Virus record (IMG/VR): IMGVR_UViG_3300032157_000372
Coordinates: 1 to 58,514 of that record
Reading direction: 5' to 3' (one strand)
Source: a virus
DNA: 58,514 nt
In this document: positions 47,951 to 56,614 of the stretch, piece by piece
Layout: every line of letters starts with the position of its first letter
Numbering within the stretch: the first letter of the stretch is position 1
The notes under the pieces: model-generated
What the model saw: the letters and a program-made list of their open reading frames with translations, nothing else
Database searches by the model: none
Told to the model about the DNA's origin: nothing
Translations under genes and position numbers: made by a program

Positions 47951-48678
47951 GGGTCTATACGCCCGACTACGTCTTCGACGCGACGGCGCGCATCCTCAAG
48001 GCGATGCTGCTGCTGTTCCGGCGCACGCCCGGCCCGATCGCGGACGCGGTCGCCTATGCCGCCTACCGGCGCACGCTCGAGGTGCTGATCGCCGATACGC
48101 GCGCCGCCGCGCGCTCCGCGACGCTCGCCGCCGACCTGGCCGCAATCGCGGCCGGCTACCGGGCGGCCGCCGCCGACATGCGGGCCGTGATCCGCGGCCT
48201 CGAGCGCGTGCCCGTCGCCGCGCGCGCATTTCAGCCGGTCGAGGCGCGCACGGCGACGCTCGCCCGCCAGCGCGAAAACGAGATGGCGCTCTGCCTCACG
48301 TTCGAGGCGCTCGCCCTGGCCGAGATCGCCAACGCGGTCGCCGCGTTGACGCCGCGCTCGCACGACGAGGCCTCGCAGCTCCGTGGCCGCCTCGGGCGCA
48401 CCTTCGACCTCGCGATCGAGCGCGCCTCCGAGCAGGGCGCGATTGCCGTCATGCGGGCGCTGCGCGACGCTCAGGCCAAGCTCACGCGCGACCTCATCGA
48501 GCGCGGGAGGCCGCTGGCGCGCATCGTCGCCTACGAGACGGCCGTGCCGCTGCCGGCGGTCGTGATCGCGCACCGGCTCTATCAGGACGCCTCGCGCGCC
48601 GACGAGCTGCGCGATGAGAACAGCGGCACCGATCACCCTAGCTTCATGCCGACGGCCGGACGGGCCTACAGCCGTTAA
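47947..48678 (+). CDS. DNA circularization protein N, C-terminal part
   Basis: Protein of 243 residues continuing where the first N gene stops. Helical, with the terminal DHPSFMPTAGRAYSR motif typical of the C-terminus of gpN. It has its own start, so gpN is made as two chains. Confidence 0.75.
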   Translation: MRVYTPDYVFDATARILKAMLLLFRRTPGPIADAVAYAAYRRTLEVLIADTRAAARSATLAADLAAIAAGYRAAAADMRAVIRGLERVPVAARAFQPVEARTATLARQRENEMALCLTFEALALAEIANAVAALTPRSHDEASQLRGRLGRTFDLAIERASEQGAIAVMRALRDAQAKLTRDLIERGRPLARIVAYETAVPLPAVVIAHRLYQDASRADELRDENSGTDHPSFMPTAGRAYSR

Positions 48679-48701
48679 TCGCTCACGCGCCGGCGGCAAC
48701 C

Positions 48702-48718
48702 ACCGGGATATTCCCGGT
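48702..48718 (+). repeat. 17-bp perfect palindrome
   Basis: ACCGGGA with TCCCGGT around TAT, followed by CGTTT. Possibly a small terminator between N and P genes. Confidence 0.5.
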
Positions 48719-48786
48719 CGTTTCCTGGCGCTCCGCGAGGGCGCGCGACTCCGCGCGGGTCGCCTTGCTCCCTCAAGGAGGTGCTG

Positions 48787-49917
48787 ATGAGTTTCGCTCT
48801 GCCGGGCTTCCGGCCGCAGACGGTCTCGCTGCTCGTCGGCGGCATGCTCTACGAGGGCTGGAAAAAAGTCGAGGTCTCGCGCTCGATCAAGGAGATGGCC
48901 GGCGAGTTCAGCCTCGAGGTCTCCGAGCGCTTCTCGGGCGGCCGCGACGGACCCGCGGTGTTGATGGGCTGGCGCATCCGCCCCGGCGACCCGTGCATCG
49001 TGCTCTATGCCGGCGTCCCCGTCATCACCGGCTACGTCGACGTCTACAGCCCCGATTACGACGCCCGCAAGCACGAGGTGAAGATCCAGGGCCGCTCGAA
49101 GACCGCCGATCTCGTCGACAGCTCTGCCGAGAGCGACGTGCCGAACGGCGAGATGAGGAACGTCGGCCTCGACCAGCTCGCGAGGAAGCTCGCCGGCGCG
49201 CACGGCATCGGCGTCAAGGTCGAGGCCCAGATCAAGGAGCGCTTCGACTTCGTGCGTGCCCATCCCGGCGAGACCAAGCACGAGATGCTCGAGCGCTACG
49301 CCAGACCCGGCGCGGTCGCGCTCACCGACGACCAGTTCGGCAATCTGCGCCTGATGCACGCATTGGGCGGCGGCGGCTTCGCGCTGATCGAGGGCGTCAA
49401 TATCCTCGAGGCCTCCGCGACGCTGCGCGCCGACAACCGCTATTCCGACTACGAGGTCAAGGGCCAGGACCGCGGCTCCGACCAGCAGTTCGGCAAGACG
49501 GTGGCCGAGATCAAGGCGCGCGTCACGGACGGGGCGGTGAAGCGCTATCGCCCGTTCGTGGTCGGCAACGAGACCAAGACGACGAAGTCGCACGCGAGAA
49601 ACCGCGCCGATTGGGAGTGCGCCTCGCGCGCTGGCGAATCGACGCGCGCCGAGGTCACGGTCCTCGACTGGCTCGTCGGCGGCGCCGGCCCGCTCTGGAT
49701 GCCCGGCATGGTCGGCATGCTCGTCTCGCCCATGCTCGCGATCAGCCGGCCGATGGCGGTCGAGGCCGTGCGCCACAGCCAGGACGAGGGCGGCACGGTG
49801 ACGCAAGTCACGCTGGTTCCGCCCGAGGCTCTGAAGCCCGGCGGCGGCGGGGCCTCCGGCGGGTCGGGGAGCGATTCGGCCTGGCTCGACACGAAGCCGA
49901 CGACGGCAGCAGTTTAG
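48787..49917 (+). CDS. Baseplate hub protein, Mu gpP-like
   Basis: Protein of 376 residues. AAGGAGG precedes ATG 48787 by six bases. Typical gpP features include GWRIRPGDPCIVLYAGVPVI and RADWECASRAGESTRAEV. It forms the hub that connects tube and spike. Confidence 0.9.
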   Translation: MSFALPGFRPQTVSLLVGGMLYEGWKKVEVSRSIKEMAGEFSLEVSERFSGGRDGPAVLMGWRIRPGDPCIVLYAGVPVITGYVDVYSPDYDARKHEVKIQGRSKTADLVDSSAESDVPNGEMRNVGLDQLARKLAGAHGIGVKVEAQIKERFDFVRAHPGETKHEMLERYARPGAVALTDDQFGNLRLMHALGGGGFALIEGVNILEASATLRADNRYSDYEVKGQDRGSDQQFGKTVAEIKARVTDGAVKRYRPFVVGNETKTTKSHARNRADWECASRAGESTRAEVTVLDWLVGGAGPLWMPGMVGMLVSPMLAISRPMAVEAVRHSQDEGGTVTQVTLVPPEALKPGGGGASGGSGSDSAWLDTKPTTAAV

Positions 49918-49926
49918 GGGGAAGGG

Positions 49927-50424
49927 ATGGCACAATTCGAAGGCCTGTCGCGGGCCGACGCCCGCCAGCTCGAGCGCATCGTGCGCAACATGATCGTGCG
50001 CGGCGAGATCGCCTCCGTCGACGACGCGCTCAAGATGCAGGAGCTCGGGGTGCGCCTCGAGGACGGCCACCGGCCGACCAAGGTCGAGCACTGGCACCCC
50101 TACGGCATCACCTATCACCCGTTCCCCGGCTCCGAGATCGTGGCGCTGGCGATCAAGGGCAACCGCGACCACGTCGTCATCATTCCCGCCGCCGACCGCC
50201 GCTACCGGCTCAAGAACCTCGCCGAGGGCGAGCTCGCCGTGCACGACGATCAGGGCCAGAAGGTGCATTTCACGCGCGGCGGCCTGGTCGTCGAGACGCC
50301 GAAGCCCGTGACCATCAAGGGCCAGACGATCACGCTCGACGGGCCGGTGCACATCACGGGCCAGGTCACGACCGACGCGGGAATCACCTCGGCCGGCGCG
50401 CACGTCGCCTCCGCGCACGTCTGA
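49927..50424 (+). CDS. Baseplate spike protein, Mu gp45-like
   Basis: Protein of 165 residues. N-terminal GHRPTKVEHWHPYGITYHP is typical of the OB-fold of gp45. The C-terminus repeats short beta turns (VTIKGQTITLDGPVHITG), forming the triple-stranded needle. The end HVASAHV may hold an ion. Confidence 0.9.
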   Translation: MAQFEGLSRADARQLERIVRNMIVRGEIASVDDALKMQELGVRLEDGHRPTKVEHWHPYGITYHPFPGSEIVALAIKGNRDHVVIIPAADRRYRLKNLAEGELAVHDDQGQKVHFTRGGLVVETPKPVTIKGQTITLDGPVHITGQVTTDAGITSAGAHVASAHV

Positions 50425-50433
50425 GAGGCGATC

Positions 50434-50892
50434 ATGGCCGACATCCGCGTCGTTTGGGACCCCGAGCGCATGGCGGGCGAGTGGCTCTTGAAGGGCCGCA
50501 TGCTCGACACCGCGGGCGAGCTCGTCACCGCCGTCGCGGTCGCGCTCTTCACGCACCGCACGGCCGAGGCCGACGATCCACTGCCCCACTTCGCCGCCGA
50601 CCGGCGCGGTTGGTGGGCGGACTTCGATGCCGGCGAGATCTACGGCGCGACGCCGATCGGCTCGCGTCTCTGGCTGCTCAGCCGCGAGAAGCAGACCGAT
50701 GAGACGCGCGCGCGCGCCGCGCAATACATCCGCGAGGCTCTCGATCCGTTCGTCGAGATGCGCCTCGTCGAGCGCTATGACCTCGCCGTCGACTGGTTCG
50801 CCTTCGAGCGGCTCGGCGCCGAGATCACGTTCTACCGCGGGCCGAAGGAGAGCATCGCCGTGCGCTTCGAGAAACTCTGGGATGAGATTTAG
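50434..50892 (+). CDS. Baseplate wedge protein, GP46 family
   Basis: Protein of 152 residues with the GP46 signature DRRGWWADFDAGEIYGATPI. Forms part of the baseplate wedge and is encoded directly after the spike. Confidence 0.92.
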   Translation: MADIRVVWDPERMAGEWLLKGRMLDTAGELVTAVAVALFTHRTAEADDPLPHFAADRRGWWADFDAGEIYGATPIGSRLWLLSREKQTDETRARAAQYIREALDPFVEMRLVERYDLAVDWFAFERLGAEITFYRGPKESIAVRFEKLWDEI

Positions 50893-50963
50893 CGGCGCGC
50901 TCGGCACGGCTCCGCCTACACCTCGCTCGCGGCCACCAACGCGGGCGTCTTAAGGAAACTGCT

Positions 50964-52052
50964 ATGCCCTGGCCGCTGATCTCTCTCCGCGACCGCCGCC
51001 AGCAGGTGCGCGACGACGTCGCGACGCATCTGCCCGGCGCCGACGCGACGGTGCCGAATTCCGTGCTGCGCGTCGTCGGGGATGCGCAGGCGAACCTCAC
51101 GCACGATAACGACCTGCACCTCGACTGGGTCGCGCGCATGATGATGCCCGACACGGCCGAGGGCGAGTTCGTCGAGCGCTGGGCCAACATCTGGCTACCC
51201 CAGGGCCGCAAGGGCGCGGGCTATTCTGTCGGGCTCATCACCGTGACCGGCGTCAACGGCGCCGCGCTCCCGTCCGGCACCGAGATCACGGCCGACGTCA
51301 TCGACGCGGCCGGCCGTGCGGTATCGATCGCCTTCGAGGTGCGGGCCGGCATCACGCTCGCGGGCACGTCGGGCGCCGCCGAGATCACCGCGCTCGCCGG
51401 CGGCGTGCTCCACAACCTCGACGAGGGTGCCGCGCTCGCGTTCGTCAACCCGCCGGCCGGCATCGACGGCGTTGCCACCGTCGCCGCGCCCGGCCTCGCC
51501 GGCGGCGCCGACGCCGAGACCGATCCCGAGCTCATCGAGCGCTACATCGACCGCATTCAGGAGCCGCCGCACGGCGGCGCTCGCCACGACTACGAGCAAT
51601 GGATGCTCGAGGTGCCGGGCGTCACGCGCGCCTGGGCCGCATCCGAGATGGGGATCGGCACGGTGACGTGCCGCTTCATGATGGACAGCGTGCGCGCCTC
51701 GTTCGGCGGCTTCCCGCAGTCCGAGGACCTGGCCGTCGTCGCGGCCTATCTCGACGGGCTGCGCCCGGTCTCGGTCGCCGACCTGTTCGTCACGGCGCCG
51801 ATCGCGCAGGCCTTGAACCTCACCATCGACGACCTCACGACCGACACGCCCGAGGTGCGCACCAACATCGCGCTCGAGCTCACCGAGATGCTGCGCTCGC
51901 GCGGCCGGCCGGGCGCGACGATCTTCGCGTCGTGGATTCGCGAGGCGATTTCTGCCGCAACCGGCGAGGATCACCACAACATCACGATCGCGAACGCGGT
52001 TCCGAGCTCGGCCGGACACCTGATCGTCCTCGGAACGATTACGTACACGTGA
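50964..52052 (+). CDS. Baseplate J-like protein, Mu gp47
   Basis: Protein of 362 residues with the baseplate J pattern (FVERWANIWLPQGRKGAG, GGARHDYEQWMLEVPGVTRA). Central wedge component. ATG 50964 follows a TTAAGGA ribosome site. Confidence 0.95.
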   Translation: MPWPLISLRDRRQQVRDDVATHLPGADATVPNSVLRVVGDAQANLTHDNDLHLDWVARMMMPDTAEGEFVERWANIWLPQGRKGAGYSVGLITVTGVNGAALPSGTEITADVIDAAGRAVSIAFEVRAGITLAGTSGAAEITALAGGVLHNLDEGAALAFVNPPAGIDGVATVAAPGLAGGADAETDPELIERYIDRIQEPPHGGARHDYEQWMLEVPGVTRAWAASEMGIGTVTCRFMMDSVRASFGGFPQSEDLAVVAAYLDGLRPVSVADLFVTAPIAQALNLTIDDLTTDTPEVRTNIALELTEMLRSRGRPGATIFASWIREAISAATGEDHHNITIANAVPSSAGHLIVLGTITYT

Positions 52053-52063
52053 GGACCTGACCC

Positions 52064-52753
52064 ATGGCCTGGCGCCCGCGCGATGCCGACGCGTTCACGC
52101 ACGCCTTTCTTGCCAGCCTGCCGCTGGGCGAGGTCTGGCCGCGGGCGCGCTCCTCGACGCTCTACAAGGTCGTGCGCGGCCTCATGGGCGCAGTCGAGCG
52201 CTGGGCGGCGCGCGTCGCGTCGTTCCTCCTGATCGAGGCGTTCCCGCCGGCGTCGTTCAATCTTCTCCCCGATTGGGAGCGCGTGCTCGGCCTGCCCGAG
52301 CCGTGCTTTCCCGCGGCGCAGTCGATCGAGGAGCGGCGCCTGCAGGTCCTCGAGAAGCTGCGCCGCCGGCCCGGCGCGCAAAGCCGCGCCTACTTCATCG
52401 ATCTCGCGCGCCGCCTCGGCTACTACGAGGACGGCCCGTCGCCCTATCAGTTGCCGATCGAGCTGCCGGGCGAGCTTGGTCGCCTCAACCAGGCGACCAT
52501 CACCGAATACCGGCCTTTCATGTTCGGCGTGTCGCGCTGCGGCGATCCCCGCTGGCGCTTCGCGCCGCATCAGATGCGCTTCGTGTGGAAAGTCGGCGTG
52601 CCGGGCCAGCGGCTCACGTGGTTCCGCTTCGGCGCGTCGCGCTGCGGCCAGGACCCGCACCTGCGCATCGCGCGCGCCGAGGACCTCGAGTGCATCCTCC
52701 AGAAGCTCAAGCCCGCGCACACGCGCCTCATCTTCTCGTACACGGGAGCCTGA
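52064..52753 (+). CDS. Baseplate protein gp48 / DUF2313
   Basis: Protein of 229 residues with PLGEVWPRARSSTLYKVVRG and the FGASRCGQDPHLRI motif typical of the YmfQ/gp48 family. Last baseplate wedge gene before the fibres. Confidence 0.92.
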   Translation: MAWRPRDADAFTHAFLASLPLGEVWPRARSSTLYKVVRGLMGAVERWAARVASFLLIEAFPPASFNLLPDWERVLGLPEPCFPAAQSIEERRLQVLEKLRRRPGAQSRAYFIDLARRLGYYEDGPSPYQLPIELPGELGRLNQATITEYRPFMFGVSRCGDPRWRFAPHQMRFVWKVGVPGQRLTWFRFGASRCGQDPHLRIARAEDLECILQKLKPAHTRLIFSYTGA

Positions 52754-52754
52754 C

Positions 52755-54131
52755 GTGAAATATCAGCCGCCTTTCGACCCCGCCTTCGCCGGCGCGCCCG
52801 TGAACGGCATCTACAATGCCGACGCGAACGCCTCCTACGTCAACGGCAACCCGGCGACGGGGCAGGAGGGCTCGATCCCGCCGTTCGAGGCGGTCGAGCA
52901 CACGATGCGCGAGATCATGAAGGTGATCACGGAGGCCGGCATCACGCCGAACCATGCCGACCTCACGCAGCTCTGGCAGGCGTTGCAGTGGCTCGTCGGC
53001 GAGCGCCTGGTCGAGAGCGTCGGCGGCGCGATCCCCGTCTACGCCGGGATCAACGACGGCGGCGCCCACGAGATCCGATCGATCGAGGCCGGCGCCAACA
53101 TCACGTTGACGCTCGTCGAGTCGCCCGCGTCCTCCGGCCAGTACAAGATCCGCATCGCCGCGACAAGCGGCGGCGGCGGCGGCGGCGATCCGCTCCTCAA
53201 CGTCGGCGACGGCGTCGACGTCTTCAAGGGCGTCGCCGGCGGGTTCAGCGAGATCCGCGGCATCAAGGCGCTCGGCGACGGGATCGCCGTCACCCTCGAG
53301 GCCGGCGGCAACAACATCCTGATCGAGAACTTGAAGCCTGGTCAGGCCGGGTATCAGAACAAGCTCGTCTACAGCTACACCGGCGCCGACCAGGAATGGG
53401 TCGTTCCGAGCGGCGTCACGAAGGCAAAATTCAAGGTCTGGGCCCCGGGCGGCGCGGGCGATCATTTCTTCGGCGGCGCGGGCGGCTATACCGAGGCCGA
53501 GCTCCCGGTCACTGCGGGCCAGGTCTACAAGATCGTCGTCGGGCAGGGCGGCGTGAGCCTCGTCAACGCCGGATACACGGCGAACCCCTACGGCTTCGGC
53601 GGGCGCGGCTACGGCGTTTCGATCCCGCCGAACAACACGCAGTGCAGCGGATTTGCCGGCGGCGGCCTGTCGGGCGTCTTCCTGACGAGCGTCACGCAGG
53701 GCAACGCGCGCGTGATCGCCGGCGGCGGCGGCGGATCGTCCAACGACAGCAATGGCAACACCGCCAACCAGTCGCAGGGCGGCAACGGCAATGATCCGGC
53801 GCACTCCGGCGGCGCGGCTGGCATGACGGGCGAGGACGGGTCGAACGACCACAGTCACGGCGGCGGCGGCGGCGGCTACACCGGCGGGCGCGCGGGCGCC
53901 AACGGTCAGACGCGCTCGACGCCGACGGGTGAGTTCAAGGCCGGCGAGGGCGGCGCGGGCTATGTCCACTCTTCGGCGCTCACGCAAACCATCGCGTCGA
54001 CGGTCGAGTTCGACAACCTGCCGCCGAACCGCAACGACGTCGACTACATCAGCGGCATCGGCCGCGGCGGAGAGGACGACGGCGCGCCGCCGTTCCCCGG
54101 CGGCAACGGTCTGATCATCGTCTACTACTGA
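52755..54131 (+). CDS. Tail fibre with glycine-rich adhesin domain
   Basis: Protein of 458 residues from GTG 52755. The N-terminal 130 residues are a conserved fibre base (PPFEAVEHTMREIMKVI). The C-terminal region has many Gly runs (VIAGGGGGSSNDSNGN, HGGGGGGYTGGRAGANGQ) suggesting stacked polyglycine helices like those of S16 gp38-type adhesins. Likely the receptor-binding tip. Confidence 0.82.
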   Translation: MKYQPPFDPAFAGAPVNGIYNADANASYVNGNPATGQEGSIPPFEAVEHTMREIMKVITEAGITPNHADLTQLWQALQWLVGERLVESVGGAIPVYAGINDGGAHEIRSIEAGANITLTLVESPASSGQYKIRIAATSGGGGGGDPLLNVGDGVDVFKGVAGGFSEIRGIKALGDGIAVTLEAGGNNILIENLKPGQAGYQNKLVYSYTGADQEWVVPSGVTKAKFKVWAPGGAGDHFFGGAGGYTEAELPVTAGQVYKIVVGQGGVSLVNAGYTANPYGFGGRGYGVSIPPNNTQCSGFAGGGLSGVFLTSVTQGNARVIAGGGGGSSNDSNGNTANQSQGGNGNDPAHSGGAAGMTGEDGSNDHSHGGGGGGYTGGRAGANGQTRSTPTGEFKAGEGGAGYVHSSALTQTIASTVEFDNLPPNRNDVDYISGIGRGGEDDGAPPFPGGNGLIIVYY

Positions 54132-54140
54132 GGGGCTGGG

Positions 54141-54719
54141 ATGCACATCACTGTGAATATTCAGGACGCGCGGCTCCGTGTCGGCCGCGGCGTCTTCGAC
54201 CTCGCGACGGCGCTTGCGAATGCGGCGGTCGCTGCGGCCTGGCCGTCGACTTTCCACAAGTATCACGCGGTATCGATCGATGCCGCCGGCTCGGCGATCG
54301 CGTCCGTCTATGGTTCCAGCACCGCGGTGGCGGTGGGCAATCTCTCCGCCCTGAGGGCGGCGATCCTGGCCGTGCCCGCGATCGCCGATTGGCTCGCAAC
54401 CGACCTCGATCGGTCGCGCGCCGCCTTGGCCGACGCCATCAAGGCCGAGTGCTCGCGGCGCATATTCGCCGTGCTGAGCGAGAGCACGCAGAAGAACCTC
54501 ACCGCCTATGCCGTCGATCTCAGCCTCAAGCTCGCGGCGGGCGACGCGCTGACGTCGATCGAGGTTTCGGACATCGGGACGGCGCGCGCGGCGCGGGCGT
54601 GGGTCCAGGCGATGCTCGCCAAGTGCCGGACGCTCGTCATGGCGTCGGGCGACTGGAAATCTGACGCGACTTGGCCGCCGGTGCCGGAAGGCGTCGCGGA
54701 GATCGCAGCGCGCTTCTGA
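54141..54719 (+). CDS. Fibre-associated protein, unassigned
   Basis: Protein of 192 residues, helical, with repeats of Ala-rich segments and RRIFAVLSESTQKNLTAY. Encoded between two fibre genes; may be a chaperone or an accessory fibre component. No family recognised. Confidence 0.65.
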   Translation: MHITVNIQDARLRVGRGVFDLATALANAAVAAAWPSTFHKYHAVSIDAAGSAIASVYGSSTAVAVGNLSALRAAILAVPAIADWLATDLDRSRAALADAIKAECSRRIFAVLSESTQKNLTAYAVDLSLKLAAGDALTSIEVSDIGTARAARAWVQAMLAKCRTLVMASGDWKSDATWPPVPEGVAEIAARF

Positions 54720-54735
54720 CCTCTGAGGGCTTCGC

Positions 54736-56067
54736 ATGACCTACACGGGATTCCGGTTCACCGGGCTCAACGCGGTGGCCACTCGGCCGGCCGACAAAGC
54801 GCAGGCTGTCGCCGGCAACGTGTGGGCGCGCGACCGCACGAGCGTCGGCGCCGACGACGGCACCGAGCTCGACGCGACGACCCTCAATCGCCTCAAGGCG
54901 AACCTCGAGGGCTTCGTCGCTGGCCTGGGCGGCAACCTCGGCGACGGCGACGACCAGCTCAAGAACGCGGCCATAGCCTACGTGGCGGCGCAGCTCGCGA
55001 GCTTTGCGCCGCTCGCGTCGCCTGCTCTTACTGGCATCCCCACCGCACCGACGGCGACGCTGGGCACGAACACGACGCAGATCGCCACGATGGCGGCGCT
55101 GCAGGCGGCGATCGCGGCGCTCCTCGACGCTCCGCCCGGCGCGCTCGACACGCTCAACGAGCTCGCCGCTGCGCTGGGCGACGACGCCAACTTCGCTGCG
55201 ACGGTGACGGCCGCGCTCGCGCTCAAGGCGCCGCTCGCCTCGCCTGCGCTTACCGGCGATCCAACCGCGCCGACCCAGTCGCCGGGCAACAACTCGACGC
55301 GGATTGCGACCACGGCTTACGTGATAGCAGAACTGGCGGGCGTCTCGGCGTTGTCGTTCAACGGCCGCAACGGCGCCGTCACGATGCAGGACTCGGATCT
55401 CGCCGCGAGCCTGATGCCCTCCGTTTCCGTCGCCTCGGCGGCGACCTGCGACGTGCTCGGCGCGGCGAGCCTGCTCGTCACCGTCACCGGCTCCACCGGT
55501 CCGATCACGAGCTTCGGCACCGGCACCAACCGTTTGCGCTGGGTCAAGTTCGCCTCGACGCCGACCGTCAACCACAACGCCACGAGCCTGATCACGCCGA
55601 CCGGCGGCAACATCGCGGTCGCGGCCGGCGACACCTGGCTCATTCGCTCCGACGGATCGAGCAACGTCACGGTGCTGGCCATTCACAAGGCCAACGGCCA
55701 CGCGGCGGTGGAGGTGCTCTCGTCGAGCTACGTCTCGGCCGACCAGACGATCACGTCCGCCGGGACGCTCACGCTGGCGCATGGCCTCGGCGTCAAGCCG
55801 AAGATGATCGAGTTCACGCTGATCTGCCAGTCGGCCGAGTTCAACTTCTCGGTCGGCGACGAGATATTCTGCGGCCCGGCCGGCGGCGTCGTCGGCGGCA
55901 CCAGCGGCAATCCGGCAACCGGCATTGCGGTCAAGGCCGACGCCACCAACCTCACGCTCCGCTTCGGGTCCGGCACCAACGTCTTCCAGATGCAGAATTT
56001 CACGAGCGGCGTGATCCAGGTGCTCACGAATGCCAACTGGAAACTGCAGGTGAGGGCCTACGCATGA
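54736..56067 (+). CDS. Tail fibre protein
   Basis: Protein of 443 residues. It contains repeated fibre motifs (PLASPALTGIPTAP, PLASPALTGDPTAP) of the phage_fiber_2 type and FNGRNGAVTMQDSD. The C-terminal half is a beta-rich receptor-binding domain. Typical lytic-module fibre. Confidence 0.88.
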   Translation: MTYTGFRFTGLNAVATRPADKAQAVAGNVWARDRTSVGADDGTELDATTLNRLKANLEGFVAGLGGNLGDGDDQLKNAAIAYVAAQLASFAPLASPALTGIPTAPTATLGTNTTQIATMAALQAAIAALLDAPPGALDTLNELAAALGDDANFAATVTAALALKAPLASPALTGDPTAPTQSPGNNSTRIATTAYVIAELAGVSALSFNGRNGAVTMQDSDLAASLMPSVSVASAATCDVLGAASLLVTVTGSTGPITSFGTGTNRLRWVKFASTPTVNHNATSLITPTGGNIAVAAGDTWLIRSDGSSNVTVLAIHKANGHAAVEVLSSSYVSADQTITSAGTLTLAHGLGVKPKMIEFTLICQSAEFNFSVGDEIFCGPAGGVVGGTSGNPATGIAVKADATNLTLRFGSGTNVFQMQNFTSGVIQVLTNANWKLQVRAYA

Positions 56068-56591
56068 CGACGAAATATTATGTCGACGCGAACGGCGCCT
56101 ACCTCGGCGGCTTCGTCTCGCTCACGCGCGGCGATGAGGTGTTCCAGCCGGCCGTGCCCGAGGGCGCGATCGAAGTCGAGGCGCCGCCGGCCGACGGCCG
56201 CATGGTATGGACCGGCAGCGCCTGGACGAGGCCCAAATTCATGCTCGCCGAGTATGCGGCCGGCAAGCGGCGCGCGCTCGTCAACGGCGCGGCGACGATC
56301 AACGTCGGCGAGCGGTCTATTCCGACCTGGCTCGATCCCGAGAGCCGCGGCGCGGTCACGGGCCTCGTCGTCGCCTCGACCCTCGTCGAGGGCCTAACCG
56401 CGCCCTGGAAAGGCGCCGACGGGGATTTCTACACGCTGACCACGGCCGAGATCACCGCGCTCGCGCTCGGCATGATGGGCTTCGTGCAGGCCGCGTTCGC
56501 GACCGAAGCTGCGGTCATCGCCGCCATCGACGCCGAGACCATCACGACCGCGGCCGCGGTCGACGCCGCCGCGTGGCCGGCCGGGCTCTGA
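56064..56591 (+). CDS. Fibre assembly-type protein, DUF4376
   Basis: Protein of 175 residues, ATGA-coupled to the fibre. The C-terminal half (KGADGDFYTLTTAEITALAL) matches the DUF4376 pattern found in fibre chaperones and tip proteins. Confidence 0.8.
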   Translation: MTTKYYVDANGAYLGGFVSLTRGDEVFQPAVPEGAIEVEAPPADGRMVWTGSAWTRPKFMLAEYAAGKRRALVNGAATINVGERSIPTWLDPESRGAVTGLVVASTLVEGLTAPWKGADGDFYTLTTAEITALALGMMGFVQAAFATEAAVIAAIDAETITTAAAVDAAAWPAGL

Positions 56592-56614
56592 CGCAATCGA
56601 TCGAGGGGAAACAC

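Noticed and set aside
47722-50907. A 1061-codon minus-strand open frame across the gpN, gpP, gp45 and gp46 genes
   Set aside because: Runs through four convincing plus-strand genes; sequence is low-complexity Asp/Arg/Val-rich without domains. Similar shadows at 31813-34788, 34994-37321 and 37974-40340 were rejected for the same reason.
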